From Streptomyces flaveolus (GTDB taxonomy: Bacteria > Actinomycetota > Actinomycetes > Streptomycetales > Streptomycetaceae), in contig NZ_JNWV01000004.1 in NCBI RefSeq assembly GCF_000716535.1, forward strand, positions 248,001 to 312,000: a stretch of 64,000 nt of DNA, written 5' to 3'. Each line of letters begins with the position of its first letter. Within the stretch, counting starts at the first letter, position 1. Of the stretch, positions 17,479 through 26,185 are shown in pieces. The translations under genes and the position numbers were made by a program. The notes under the pieces were generated by a model. The model was given only the letters and a program-made list of their open reading frames with translations. It had not been told where the DNA came from and did not search any database.

Positions 17479-18006
17479 ATGACTCACGGGATGCGGACGG
17501 ACATGCACACCACTCGGCTGGGAGACCACCACACCTGGCGGGACACCGCCCGGCACTACGCCCTGCTGCCCCTGCGCGTCTTCCTGGGCATCACCTTCGT
17601 CTACGCCGGTCTGGACAAGCTCACCGACAGCGCGTTCATGAAGTCCGGCGGCGCCGGCTCCGTCGGCGACACCATGCGCGCGGCCCGCGACTCCGCCGCC
17701 ATCCCGGCCCTGGTCGACCTGGCCTTGAAGAGCCCGGTCGGCTTCGGCTACGCCATCGCCCTCGGTGAACTGGCCGTCGGCATCGGCATCCTGCTCGGCC
17801 TGTTCGGCCGGCTGGCCGCACTCGGCGGCGCGCTGATCTCCCTCAGCCTCTGGCTGACGGTGAGCTGGGCGACCACCCCCTACTACTACGGCAACGACCT
17901 CGCCTACCTGATGGCCTGGCTCCCCCTGATCCTCGCCGGAACCCCCTACCTCTCCGTCGACGCCGCCTGGCGGGCCCGGCGTCGACCGACCGGCGGCTAC
18001 CGCTGA
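17479..18006 (+). CDS. DoxX family membrane protein
   Basis: A 175-residue integral membrane protein with four hydrophobic helices. The first contains LPLRVFLGITFVYAGLDKL, the hallmark of DoxX/DoxD-like proteins, followed by a conserved GELAVGIGILLGLFGRLAALGG-type segment and a WLPLILAGTPYLSVDA end. DoxX relatives act in respiratory or redox-linked membrane complexes in some bacteria; here no partner is adjacent. The start at ATG 17479 is preferred because it follows a purine-rich stretch. Its end overlaps the convergent minus-strand gene by 10 bp. Confidence 0.85.
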   Translation: MTHGMRTDMHTTRLGDHHTWRDTARHYALLPLRVFLGITFVYAGLDKLTDSAFMKSGGAGSVGDTMRAARDSAAIPALVDLALKSPVGFGYAIALGELAVGIGILLGLFGRLAALGGALISLSLWLTVSWATTPYYYGNDLAYLMAWLPLILAGTPYLSVDAAWRARRRPTGGYR

Positions 18007-18212
18007 CCGTCCTCCGCGCCGCCCCGTCTGCGTATCCCCCGGGTCAGCGCCGCCGTGGCGCCGGCCAGGCAGAGCCCGCCCACGACCAGCGGGACGACCG
18101 CGAACCACGGTGTCTCCCACAGACCGCCGGCGTCCCCCGCGAAGGCCACAGCGGTGGCGGTCAGGAACAGCCCGGCGACCAGCTTCCCGGGCTGGAACTC
18201 ATGACGCAGCAC
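17997..18212 (-). CDS. Small two-helix membrane protein
   Basis: A 71-residue protein starting at GTG 18212. Two hydrophobic helices (about residues 11-27 and 34-56) are separated by a short turn and followed by a basic tail. The start overlaps the end of the PspC gene by 14 bp, so it is translationally coupled to it and probably belongs to the same envelope-stress unit. No family name can be given. Confidence 0.6.
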   Translation of the reverse strand: MLRHEFQPGKLVAGLFLTATAVAFAGDAGGLWETPWFAVVPLVVGGLCLAGATAALTRGIRRRGGAEDGQR

Positions 18213-19641
18213 GACTGACCTCCACCTGTCCCACTCCGACGCCGAGCGTCAGATCGAGCGTGCCGCCCGTCCGGGCCCCCTTGGCCGGCGCCAGCGTCAG
18301 CTCCCTGTGCCTGCCGGGCTGCACGTCCACGTCCTTTCCGCTGTCCCCGGGCAACCGGATGTCGCCCACCCCCACATCGATGCTCAGCCGCACCGCCGCG
18401 TCCGCCGGCACGATCACCTTCAACTGTCCCGCGCCCACCCTGGCGTCCGTCGAGACCGTCCGGCCCTTGGCCGGGTGCACCCGGGACAGGTCCAAGGTGC
18501 CCCGCCCGGTGCCGAGGTCGTACCCGGACCGCACCTGGGCCGCCGCGACCGGCTTCCAGGACGTCTCCCGCCAGTCGGTGGTGATGTCCCGGGGCAGCGC
18601 CGCCGCTCCCGCGAGCAGCCCCGCGGTGACCAGCGCCAGGAACACCGTGCCGGCCCCGGTGCGGCCCAGGAACGCGCTGAGCGTGATGCCGAGCCCGAAC
18701 ACCGCGAGCGCGCACGCCAGCCCGGTCTGCAGGCTGGTGCCCAGCGGGTGCGTCTCCCAGCCGAGCCCCGTGCCCAGGCCGCCCGCCAGCAGGGCGAGCA
18801 GGAACACCCAGCCGCCGATCCAGCGCGGGCCGCGCGGTCTCGGGGGCGCGGCGTGCGGCGTCCGTATCGCCCCGGGGTGGGTCCAGGGGTTGGGTATGCC
18901 GACGTCCACGACCGAGGTCAGATCACGGTCGCGGGCGTCGCCGGGCCCCCACAGATAGCCGGTGCCGCCGACGTGGGTGCCGTCCTTGACGATCGGGTCC
19001 CGCCACCAGGAGGGGTAGGTCGTGACGACCGGCGGCGCCTGGGCCTCCGGCGGGGCGTCGGCCGCGGCCTGGGCGGCCAGGGGATCGGGGTCGGGGGCGC
19101 CGCGGCGCCGCGACCAGTACCCCGCGCCGGCGAGCAGCAGCGAGAGCACCGTGGCGAACGCCAGCACCCCGCCGTTCCGCAGCATCGTCAGGAAGATCCC
19201 GCAGCCGACCAGGGCGAACAGCACGGCGGCCAGCGCCTGGCCGTCCACCCGGCCCGTGAAGAGCTTGCGCAGCTCGTTCTCCTCCTCGTCCTCGTACGGC
19301 ACCAGGAGCCAGACGAAGCCGTAGAAGATGAGGCCCAGACCGCCGGTCGCGGAGAGCACGGCCAGCGTGATCCGGAAGATGACGGGGTCCATGTCCGTCT
19401 GGCGGCCGAGCCCCGCGCACACGCCCGCGATCATCTTGTGCCGGCGGTCGCGCCGGAACCGGTCGGGCACCTCGCTGCCCTCCTGCCGCTCCGGCTCGTG
19501 CGGGGAGGAGTGGGGGCCGGCGCCGGCCGCTCCCGTCTCCTCCGTCGCGGCGGGCGCGGCATCCGTCGGCCCGGTGCCCGGGTCCGGGCGCGGGCCGGGG
19601 CCGGGTCCCGGACCCGTCGCGGCGTGCTCGTGATCCGTCAT
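18199..19641 (-). CDS. PspC domain multi-spanning membrane protein
   Basis: A 480-residue protein with a Pro/Gly-rich N-terminal tail of about 55 residues. A PspC domain follows, with MIAGVCAGLGRQTDMDPVIFRI near residue 68 and FYGFVWLLVPYEDEEEN at its end. Five to six further hydrophobic helices run between residues 130 and 370, and a C-terminal beta-rich domain (VGAGQLKVIVPADAAVRLSI) resembles the DUF2154/LiaF-like end of toast-rack proteins. PspC relatives act in phage-shock and cell-wall stress sensing. The gene is divergent, 221 bp apart, from a histidine kinase that also starts with PspC, and likely shares its signal. A small membrane gene is coupled downstream. Confidence 0.85.
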   Translation of the reverse strand: MTDHEHAATGPGPGPGPRPDPGTGPTDAAPAATEETGAAGAGPHSSPHEPERQEGSEVPDRFRRDRRHKMIAGVCAGLGRQTDMDPVIFRITLAVLSATGGLGLIFYGFVWLLVPYEDEEENELRKLFTGRVDGQALAAVLFALVGCGIFLTMLRNGGVLAFATVLSLLLAGAGYWSRRRGAPDPDPLAAQAAADAPPEAQAPPVVTTYPSWWRDPIVKDGTHVGGTGYLWGPGDARDRDLTSVVDVGIPNPWTHPGAIRTPHAAPPRPRGPRWIGGWVFLLALLAGGLGTGLGWETHPLGTSLQTGLACALAVFGLGITLSAFLGRTGAGTVFLALVTAGLLAGAAALPRDITTDWRETSWKPVAAAQVRSGYDLGTGRGTLDLSRVHPAKGRTVSTDARVGAGQLKVIVPADAAVRLSIDVGVGDIRLPGDSGKDVDVQPGRHRELTLAPAKGARTGGTLDLTLGVGVGQVEVSRAAS

Positions 19642-19862
19642 GCGTCCATGGTGACGGCCCGGCCGCCGCGGCGGCAGCCGGGACGACCCTGGGCCAACCC
19701 TGAAATCGGCCCTGAGACGGAGTGGGGAAGCGTTCGAGCGGCACGGACCGCCGCGCAACGCCCGCCGAACCGCCCACCCCGACCGGCCCCGACGGAAGAT
19801 CAGGGGCGTCTCGGGGGCCGACCCTGATGCTCCCTCTCGCCGCTCGTGTGACCATCGTTGGC

Positions 19863-21152
19863 ATGCCGGAAGCCGCAAGCCTGCCACTCGACGACCCGCG
19901 GCCCCCGCGCAAGCTCTACCGCAGCAGCGACGGACGCTGGCTCGGCGGAGTGGCGCGAGGCCTCGCCGGGCATCTCGGGCTGCCCGTCGTGTGGGTGCGG
20001 CTCGTCTTCGTCGGCCTGTTCATGGCCGACGGACTCGGAGCGCTGCTGTACGCCGCGTTCTGGTTCTTCGTGCCGCTCGGCATCGGCGGCGTCGGCGACC
20101 AGAAGCCGTCGCTGGTGGGCACGGAGACCTCGCCGGACGGCCGCCGCAAACTGGTGGCCCGCAAGCCGGACCGGGGACAGATCGTCGCGCTGCTCCTCAT
20201 GGTCATCGTGTCCGTGGTCTTCGTCGGCAGCGTGAACCTGGGCAGCGCCACGAAGGCGTACCTGGTGCCGGCCGTGCTCGTCGCCGCCGGTGTCGCCCTG
20301 GTCTGGCGCCAGGCGGACAACGCCCGCCGGGCCCGCTGGGCCGAGGCCGGCCGCCGGCGCCGCACCCTCACCCTGCTCCGCGCGGCCGGCGGCGTGCTGC
20401 TCGTCACGGCCGGTGTCTCCGCCATCTTCGTCCTCCAGGGCTCGACCGCTCACCTCGGCGCCGTCCTGCAGGCCGCGCTCGCCGTCCTCGTCGGCATCAC
20501 CCTGCTCGCCGGCCCCTATCTGGTCCGCATGACCCAGGACCTGTCCGAGGAGCGCCTGATGCGCATCCGCGCCCAGGAACGCGCCGAGGTCGCCGCCCAT
20601 GTCCACGACTCCGTGCTGCACACCCTCACCCTGATCCAGCGCAACGCCGACAACGCGGGCGAGGTGCGCCGCCTCGCCCGCGCCCAGGAGCGGGACCTGC
20701 GCACCTGGCTGTACAAGCCCGAGGGCACCGGCAAGGACGAGGCCGACGAGCCGGACACGGTCGCCGAGGCGGTGCGCCGCAACGCCGCCGAGGTGGAGGA
20801 CAAGCACGGCGTGCCCATCGAGGTCGTGATAGTCGGCGACTGCCCGCTCGACGAGAAGACCGGCGCACAGATGCAGGCCGCGCGCGAGGCGATGGTGAAC
20901 GCCGCCAAGTACGGTGGCGAGGGCGGTGCCGTACAGGTCTACGCCGAAGTCGAGGGAAGGACGGTCTTCGTGTCCGTGCGGGACCGCGGCCCCGGTTTCG
21001 ACCCCGACGCGATACCCGCCGACCGCATGGGTGTCAGAGAATCGATCATCGGCCGCATGGAGCGCAACGGCGGCACGGCCCGGCTGCGGGCGGTGCCGGG
21101 CGGCGGTACCGAGGTCGAGCTGGAGATGGAGAGGGCGGAGAAGACGTCATGA
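19863..21152 (+). CDS. Sensor histidine kinase with N-terminal PspC domain
   Basis: A 429-residue kinase starting at ATG 19863. Residues about 18-85 form a PspC domain (WLGGVARGLAGHLGLPVVWVRL), followed by three further hydrophobic helices to residue 225. The transmitter has a HisKA_3-like phosphoacceptor region HVHDSVLHTLTLIQ and an HATPase core with AREAMVNAAKY and RDRGPGFDPDAI. It phosphorylates the LuxR-type regulator encoded by the next gene, whose ATG overlaps its stop codon. The divergent gene encodes another PspC protein, so the three probably form one envelope-stress circuit related to LiaFSR/VraSR systems (inference). Confidence 0.9.
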   Translation: MPEAASLPLDDPRPPRKLYRSSDGRWLGGVARGLAGHLGLPVVWVRLVFVGLFMADGLGALLYAAFWFFVPLGIGGVGDQKPSLVGTETSPDGRRKLVARKPDRGQIVALLLMVIVSVVFVGSVNLGSATKAYLVPAVLVAAGVALVWRQADNARRARWAEAGRRRRTLTLLRAAGGVLLVTAGVSAIFVLQGSTAHLGAVLQAALAVLVGITLLAGPYLVRMTQDLSEERLMRIRAQERAEVAAHVHDSVLHTLTLIQRNADNAGEVRRLARAQERDLRTWLYKPEGTGKDEADEPDTVAEAVRRNAAEVEDKHGVPIEVVIVGDCPLDEKTGAQMQAAREAMVNAAKYGGEGGAVQVYAEVEGRTVFVSVRDRGPGFDPDAIPADRMGVRESIIGRMERNGGTARLRAVPGGGTEVELEMERAEKTS

Positions 21153-21892
21153 GCGACGCGACCGAGGCGAACGGCACGGCGGGAGCGGCGGAGCCGACCG
21201 AGTCCGGCCGGACCGGCGGCGGCGCGGGCGGGCGGCACGTACGGGTGGTGCTGGTGGACGACCACCGCATGTTCCGTACCGGCGTCCAGGCCGAGATCGG
21301 CCAGACCGCCGAGACCGGGGTCGAGGTGGTCGGCGAGGCCGCGGACGTCGACCAGGCGGTCGCCGTCATCACCGCCACCCGGCCCGAGGTGGTCCTGCTC
21401 GACGTCCACCTGCCCGGCGGCGGCGGGGTCGAAGTGCTGCGCCGGTGCGCGGCGTTGATGGCGGACGCCGAGCAGCCGGTCCGCTTCCTCGCGCTGTCCG
21501 TGTCGGACGCGGCGGAGGACGTGATCGGGGTGATCCGTGGCGGCGCCCGCGGCTATGTCACCAAGACCATCACCGGCACCGACCTGGTCGACTCCATCTT
21601 CCGCGTCCAGGAGGGCGACGCCGTCTTCTCCCCGCGGCTGGCCGGGTTCGTCCTGGACGCCTTCGCCTCCACCGACGCCCCGCCGGTGGACGAGGACCTG
21701 GACCGCCTCACCCAGCGGGAGCGCGAGGTGTTGCGCCTGATCGCCCGGGGCTACGCCTACAAGGAGATCGCCAAGCAGCTCTTCATCTCCGTGAAGACGG
21801 TCGAGTCCCATGTCTCGGCGGTCCTGCGCAAGCTCCAGCTGTCCAACCGGCACGAACTGACACGCTGGGCGACCGCACGCCGACTGGTCTGA
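21149..21892 (+). CDS. LuxR/NarL family response regulator
   Basis: A 247-residue regulator; the ATG overlaps the kinase TGA (ATGA), so translation is coupled. The receiver carries the acidic pair in LVDDHRMF and the phosphorylation Asp in VVLLDVHLPGGGG, with the conserved Lys in YVTKTI. The C-terminal DNA-binding domain has the NarL/LuxR signature LTQREREVLRLIARGYAYKEIAKQLF-type helices ending in KTVESHVSAVLRKL. An N-terminal linker of about 30 Gly/Thr-rich residues precedes the receiver. It is the output partner of the PspC-kinase. Confidence 0.92.
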   Translation: MSDATEANGTAGAAEPTESGRTGGGAGGRHVRVVLVDDHRMFRTGVQAEIGQTAETGVEVVGEAADVDQAVAVITATRPEVVLLDVHLPGGGGVEVLRRCAALMADAEQPVRFLALSVSDAAEDVIGVIRGGARGYVTKTITGTDLVDSIFRVQEGDAVFSPRLAGFVLDAFASTDAPPVDEDLDRLTQREREVLRLIARGYAYKEIAKQLFISVKTVESHVSAVLRKLQLSNRHELTRWATARRLV

Positions 21893-21932
21893 CCCCTACG
21901 GCCCCGCCCGGGGCTCGCCCCGCAGCCGCCCC

Positions 21933-23009
21933 TCACTCCACCCTGGTCGCCCCGGCGAACGGCATCTGGTCGATCGGGGCGAGACGGACCGGTGCCGACG
22001 GGTTGGGGGCGTGGATCATCTGGCCGTTGCCCACATAGATGCCGACGTGACTGATCCCGGAGTAGAAGAACACCAGGTCCCCCGGCTGGAGTTCGGAGCG
22101 GGAGACCCGCCGGCCCGCGTCGATCTGGGCGTAGGTGGTGCGGGGCAGGGAGATGCCGGCGGAGCGGTAGGCGGCCTGCACCAGCCCCGAGCAGTCGAAG
22201 GCGTTCGGGCCGGTGGCACCCCACACATAGGGGCTGCCGAGCTTGCTGTAGGCGTAGGCGACGGCCGCCGCCGCGCGAGAGGTCGGGGCGGGGGCGGACC
22301 CGGGCCGCGCCAGCGGCTGCCGCGCGTCGGTGGCCGACCGGGACACGTGGGCGTACGTGCCGCCGGCACCGGTGACTTCGGTCCGCTGCGGCGGGGTCAG
22401 CCGCGCCAGCAGCCGTCGGGCCTCGTCCAGCTTGCCGGTGACGGTCTTCTTCTGCCGCCTCAGCTCCGCCTGCCGCGACCGCAGCGACTTCACCTCGATG
22501 CGCGCGGCACCGCGCAACCGCTCGATCTCCCGTAGCTGTTGACGCACCCGGGAGACCGCGGCGGCCTGCCGGTCACCGGCCCGCTCCGCGAACGCGGCGC
22601 CGTCCAGGTACCGGTCCGGGTCGCTGGAGAGGGCCAGTTGCCAGGCCGGGTCGATGCCGCCGTCCCGGTACTGTGCCGCCGCGAACGAACCCAGCGCCTC
22701 CCTGGCCGAGTTGAGCCGCGTCTGCTTGCGGGCGGTCTGGTCCTGGAGCGCGCTCAGCCGCCGCTGGCCGGCGTCCGCCTTCTCCTTCGCCCCGTTGTAC
22801 TTCTCGGTGGCGGCCTCGGCCTCCCGGTACAAGGTCTCCACCTTGGCCTTCACCTGCGCCGGCGTCAGCTGTGGTTCGGCGTGCCCCGTCCCGTCGAAGG
22901 CGGTCGCGGTGGCCGCGCCCGCCAGGGCGAGAGTGGCGGCCGTCCGTGCCGTATGGCCGCTGAGCGGGCGTTGCGGGCGCTTGCGGTGCGCTGCCACCTG
23001 GACCGTCAC
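21933..23009 (-). CDS. Secreted NlpC/P60 peptidoglycan endopeptidase
   Basis: A 358-residue exported C40 peptidase. The N-terminus is basic and then hydrophobic (TAATLALAGAATATAFDG), a signal peptide. Residues about 50-210 are a coiled coil (VKAKVETLYREAEAATEKYN), as in RipA-type hydrolases. The catalytic domain at the C-terminus has Cys in FDCSGLVQAAY, His in SHVGIYVGNG and a second His in MIHAPNP. It cuts peptide cross-links in the cell wall. The GTG at 23009 is favoured by GGAAGG just upstream. A candidate -10 (TAGCGT, plus coordinates 23163-23168) gives a leader of about 145 nt that contains one strong hairpin. Confidence 0.9.
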   Translation of the reverse strand: MTVQVAAHRKRPQRPLSGHTARTAATLALAGAATATAFDGTGHAEPQLTPAQVKAKVETLYREAEAATEKYNGAKEKADAGQRRLSALQDQTARKQTRLNSAREALGSFAAAQYRDGGIDPAWQLALSSDPDRYLDGAAFAERAGDRQAAAVSRVRQQLREIERLRGAARIEVKSLRSRQAELRRQKKTVTGKLDEARRLLARLTPPQRTEVTGAGGTYAHVSRSATDARQPLARPGSAPAPTSRAAAAVAYAYSKLGSPYVWGATGPNAFDCSGLVQAAYRSAGISLPRTTYAQIDAGRRVSRSELQPGDLVFFYSGISHVGIYVGNGQMIHAPNPSAPVRLAPIDQMPFAGATRVE

Positions 23010-23622
23010 GTCCTTCCGTACGACTCGCACGACCGAGCGGTCGATACGCCCCGCGGCGGCCCGCACAGGGGGAGCGGGCCGCCGCCGGGCCTTTCTCGGC
23101 GGTGGTGGCCGACTGCCGCCCCTGGTCCGGGCGGCGGTGGGAAGCCGGTCACCTGGGGGAGGACGCTAGGCCGGACGGTGACGAGAAGGTAACGCGGTGT
23201 ACGGAACTGGCTTGGACGGACCGGGACGTGACCGTATGTGACCGTGCGGGTCGACTGGTGTCGTCGCCTTTACGGAGCGTGCTGACCGAAGAGCGGAAAG
23301 GGGGACTGGCGGGGGACGTGAAGTGCTATGGGGCGCATATATGCAACGTCAGGCGGGCCAGGCTGCCGGGCTGCCGTGTTACTGGGCGGGCCTGGTGACG
23401 GAGGGTCGCCGGGGTCGGTGACAGAGGGTTGCTTGGGGTGGTGCGGGTGAGTCGCTGGGGGTGGTGAGGGCTGAGTCGCTGAAGGTGGTGACGGGTGGGT
23501 TAAGGGCCTGCTGCGGGGCGGGATGAGGGCCTGGTGCGGGGTGGGACGGGGGGCTCGGTGAAGGCTGGGGTGGCGGGCCCGGTGGAAGGTGGGTCGTGGG
23601 GGGCTGGTTAGGCTCCGGCTCC
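23010..23622. other. 613-bp region: NlpC/P60 leader and G-rich degenerate repeats
   Basis: The left half is the minus-strand leader of the NlpC/P60 gene. An 11-bp perfect stem (CGGCGGCCCGC with GCGGGCCGCCG) lies about 50 bp before its start. GTGACCGT is repeated at 23228 and 23238, and the AT-rich palindrome GCATATATGC sits at 23335-23344. The right half (about 23395-23610) is low-complexity, G-rich DNA with degenerate repeats such as GGGCCTGCTGCGGGG. No gene is supported, and the c-di-AMP riboswitch core present upstream of the other NlpC gene is absent here. Confidence 0.6.
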
Positions 23623-23976
23623 ATGGACGTACTCATCCATCTCTTCGTCGGCCTGCACATCATCGGCATCGCCGCGCTGCTCGGCGGTTTCCTCACCCAG
23701 ATGAAGGCGATGGGCCAGGGCACGGCCCGGTTCGTGCCCGGGATGCTGCACGGCGCGCTGACCATGCTGGTCACCGGCGTGGCCCTCGTCGGCCTCAACC
23801 AGGCCGACGACCACCACGTCAACAACATCAAGATCGGCGTGAAGCTCGCCCTGCTGATCGTGATCCTCGGCCTGGTCTATGTGAAGCGCGACGAGGAGCG
23901 GATCGACAAGGGCCTCTTCGGGCTGGTCGGCCTGCTGACCACGGCCAACATCTTCATCGCCGTCCTCTGGACCTGA
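23623..23976 (+). CDS. Small four-helix integral membrane protein
   Basis: A 117-residue protein made almost wholly of four hydrophobic helices (LFVGLHIIGIAALLGGFL, FVPGMLHGALTMLVTGVALV, VKLALLIVILGLVYV and LVGLLTTANIFIAVLW) joined by short polar turns with His residues. No enzyme motif is seen. I recognise it only as a conserved Streptomyces membrane protein without assigned role. Its last codons and stop are tandemly repeated downstream. Confidence 0.8.
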   Translation: MDVLIHLFVGLHIIGIAALLGGFLTQMKAMGQGTARFVPGMLHGALTMLVTGVALVGLNQADDHHVNNIKIGVKLALLIVILGLVYVKRDEERIDKGLFGLVGLLTTANIFIAVLWT

Positions 23977-24038
23977 TCGCTGTCCTCTCGATCTGAGCGC
24001 CGTTCTCTGGACCTGATCACTGTCCCCTGGATCTGACC
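23959..24038. repeat. Four 20-bp tandem repeats spanning a stop codon
   Basis: Units start at 23959, 23979, 23999 and 24019; units one and three are GCCGTCCTCTGGACCTGATC and GCCGTTCTCTGGACCTGATC. The first unit encodes the C-terminus and TGA of the small membrane protein, so the gene end has been copied three more times into the intergenic space. Confidence 0.9.
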
Positions 24039-24055
24039 CTCGGTCCGTGCCGGGG

Positions 24056-26167
24056 TCAGCCCGGCCGCACCACGCTGTGGACGGCCGCCTCGATTCCGGA
24101 GACCGGTTCCTCGCGGACGTACGCGCCCGGCCTGGGGGCGTGGATCATCATGCCGTCGCCTGTGCAGAGTCCGACGTGGCCGGCGTCGTCGTGGAAGAAG
24201 ACGAGGTCGCCGGGGCGGGCGTCGGCCGGGGCGACCGGGGTGCCGGCGTAGGCCTGCTCGCGCGCGGTCCGCGGGAGGGTGACGCCGGCGGACTTCCAGG
24301 CGGCCTGGGTGAGCCCCGCGCAGTCGTAGGAGCCGGGGCCTGCGGCGCCCCAGACGCACGGCTTTCCGACCTGGGCACGGGCGAAGGCGATGGCCTTCTT
24401 GGCCTTGGTCGCGTAGGTGCCGGACGGCGTGGTGGCGCCTGAGGTTGCGGTGGCGTCCGGTGTGGCGGTGGCAGGCGTGGTCGTGGGAGGGGTGGGCGTG
24501 GCAGCCGTGGCCGTGGGAGTGGCGGTCACGAAAGCCGTGGGGCTGGATGGCACGGCAGTGGAGGCTGTGGTGGTGGAGGGTGCGGCCATGGATGCCGTGG
24601 GGGTGGCAGGTGCCGCGGGAGAAGGCGCAGTCATGAAAGTCGCGGTCGTGGGCGCCATGGCTGTGGAAGCCGTGGCGTTGGAAGTCCCGGCAGTGGTAGG
24701 TGCCGTCCGCTGGGACAGCAGCACGCGCGCGTGGGCGAGCTTCTTCTGCACGGTTGCCTTGGCCGCCTTCGGGCCTCTCGCGGCCGCCTCCGCCTGACGG
24801 TTCACGGGCGGCGCGGCGATGATGTCCGACGTGGGCAGGACGGCGGTGGTGTCCGGGGTGGACGGGGTGGACGGGGCGGCGACCGTACCCGGAGTGGGCG
24901 CGGCGACATCTGTGTCCTGAAGGGGCGCGGGAACGGTCGTGTCCCCTACAGGGTGGGCGAAGGCGGGGGCCCCGGCGGGCGGCGTCATGGCCGAGCCCCC
25001 GGCGCCGACGGTGCCGCGCTGGGCCGGGATCGTGCCGCGCTGGGCCGGGATCATGACCCGCTGGGTCGGCACACTGCCGTTCTGGGTCGGAAGCGCCGCG
25101 TGCCCGGTGGGGACAGTGCCGCCCTGGGCCCGCAGCATCGCCTGCGCGGTCGGAACAGTGCCGTCTCGGCCCGGGTTCACAGCGCCCCCGGTCGGACCGG
25201 TGCCGTCCTGGCCGGAGCTCACAGCACCCCCGTTCGGAACAGTGCTGCCCTGGCCCGGCACCACGGCGCGCCCGGTCGGCACACCGCCGTCGTGGCCCGG
25301 AATCATGGCCCGCTGTCCGGCGAGCCCCCGGTGCTGAGCGCGGCGGGCGACCTCGTCCCGGAGGCGCTGGAGGCTGTCCGCCGGTCGTCGTGGGACCGCA
25401 GCCGACTCGACCGGCTCACCTCCCTCAGCCCCCTTGGACCACCCGGCCCGCGCGGCCCGGCCGGCTCCTCCCCGTCCGGCCCACACGGCGCCTCGTCCGC
25501 CCCGCCCGGCTTCCCGGTCGACGCTGCCGGTTCCCTGGTCGTCCCACCCGGGGCCCTGGTCGTCCCACCCGGGGCCTTGACCGTCCCACCCGGGCCCTTG
25601 GCCACCCCGCCCGGGCCCTTGGCCGTCCCACCGGGACCCTTGACCGGCCCACTCGGCCCCTGGATCGACCCGCCCGGTTTCCTGGTCGCCGCTTCCGTTC
25701 CTCCAGTCGGCACTCCCAGCGCCTCGTCCGGTTTGCCAAGCCCCCCGGTCGGCCTTCTCGGCCTTCTCGGCCCTCCGATCGGCACCTCCGGCTCCCCGGT
25801 GGGCCCGTCCAGCGTCCCGATCGGTCCTCCCGGCCCCCCGGTCGGCCCGTCCAGCGTCTCGGTCGGCTCGCCCGGCCCCCCGGCCGGCCCGCCCAGCGTC
25901 CCGGTCGGCTCGCCCGGCCCCCCGGCCGCCCCGGCCCCCGTCCCTCGCCGTGGTCGACGTCTCCGCCGTCGATTCCGCTCGGCGGTAGAAGTAGTCGATC
26001 TTGCGTTCGATCTCCTCCTGGCTCGGTCGGCCCGGGGTGGACGCCGGCGTGGCCTCGGCCGTCTGGGAGAGCACGGCCACGGAGGTGAGGGCGGCGGTGG
26101 CGAGAGCGGGGGTGCGGGCGCCCGCTCCCTGGGTTCCGCCGGGGCGCGGCTTGCGGTGCGACGCCAA
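24056..26167 (-). CDS. Repeat-expanded NlpC/P60 peptidoglycan hydrolase
   Basis: A 703-residue protein, about twice the usual length for this family. It opens with an exported N-terminus (TAALTSVAVLSQTAEA) and a short remnant of the usual coiled coil (IERKIDYFYRRAEST). About 250 residues of Gly/Arg/Asp-rich repeats follow (GRADRDAG, then GQGPGWDD units), a Gly/Val/Pro repeat block, and a long Thr/Ala/Pro linker. The catalytic domain is normal: Cys in SYDCAGLTQ, His in GHVGLCTGDG and MIHAPRP. The start is TTG 26167, with GGAAGGAG upstream. A c-di-AMP riboswitch precedes it, which links expression to cell-wall and osmotic control. Confidence 0.85.
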   Translation of the reverse strand: MASHRKPRPGGTQGAGARTPALATAALTSVAVLSQTAEATPASTPGRPSQEEIERKIDYFYRRAESTAETSTTARDGGRGGRGAGRADRDAGRAGRGAGRADRDAGRADRGAGRTDRDAGRAHRGAGGADRRAEKAEKADRGAWQTGRGAGSADWRNGSGDQETGRVDPGAEWAGQGSRWDGQGPGRGGQGPGWDGQGPGWDDQGPGWDDQGTGSVDREAGRGGRGAVWAGRGGAGRAARAGWSKGAEGGEPVESAAVPRRPADSLQRLRDEVARRAQHRGLAGQRAMIPGHDGGVPTGRAVVPGQGSTVPNGGAVSSGQDGTGPTGGAVNPGRDGTVPTAQAMLRAQGGTVPTGHAALPTQNGSVPTQRVMIPAQRGTIPAQRGTVGAGGSAMTPPAGAPAFAHPVGDTTVPAPLQDTDVAAPTPGTVAAPSTPSTPDTTAVLPTSDIIAAPPVNRQAEAAARGPKAAKATVQKKLAHARVLLSQRTAPTTAGTSNATASTAMAPTTATFMTAPSPAAPATPTASMAAPSTTTASTAVPSSPTAFVTATPTATAATPTPPTTTPATATPDATATSGATTPSGTYATKAKKAIAFARAQVGKPCVWGAAGPGSYDCAGLTQAAWKSAGVTLPRTAREQAYAGTPVAPADARPGDLVFFHDDAGHVGLCTGDGMMIHAPRPGAYVREEPVSGIEAAVHSVVRPG

Positions 26168-26185
26168 GGGAGGCGACTCCTTCCG

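Noticed and set aside
23010..23340. c-di-AMP riboswitch upstream of the first NlpC/P60 gene
   Set aside because: None of the TGGGGTGAATC-type blocks present at 26186-26380 are found; only a simple hairpin is visible.
25000..25330. CRISPR-like regular repeats
   Set aside because: The repeats (CGGGATCGTGCCGCTGG-like) are in-frame coding repeats with no unique spacers or palindromic repeat structure and no cas genes nearby.
24056..26167. Frameshift or pseudogene in the repeat-rich NlpC/P60 gene
   Set aside because: The frame is continuous from the TTG to the stop and both ends match the family, so expansion rather than disruption is the simpler reading.
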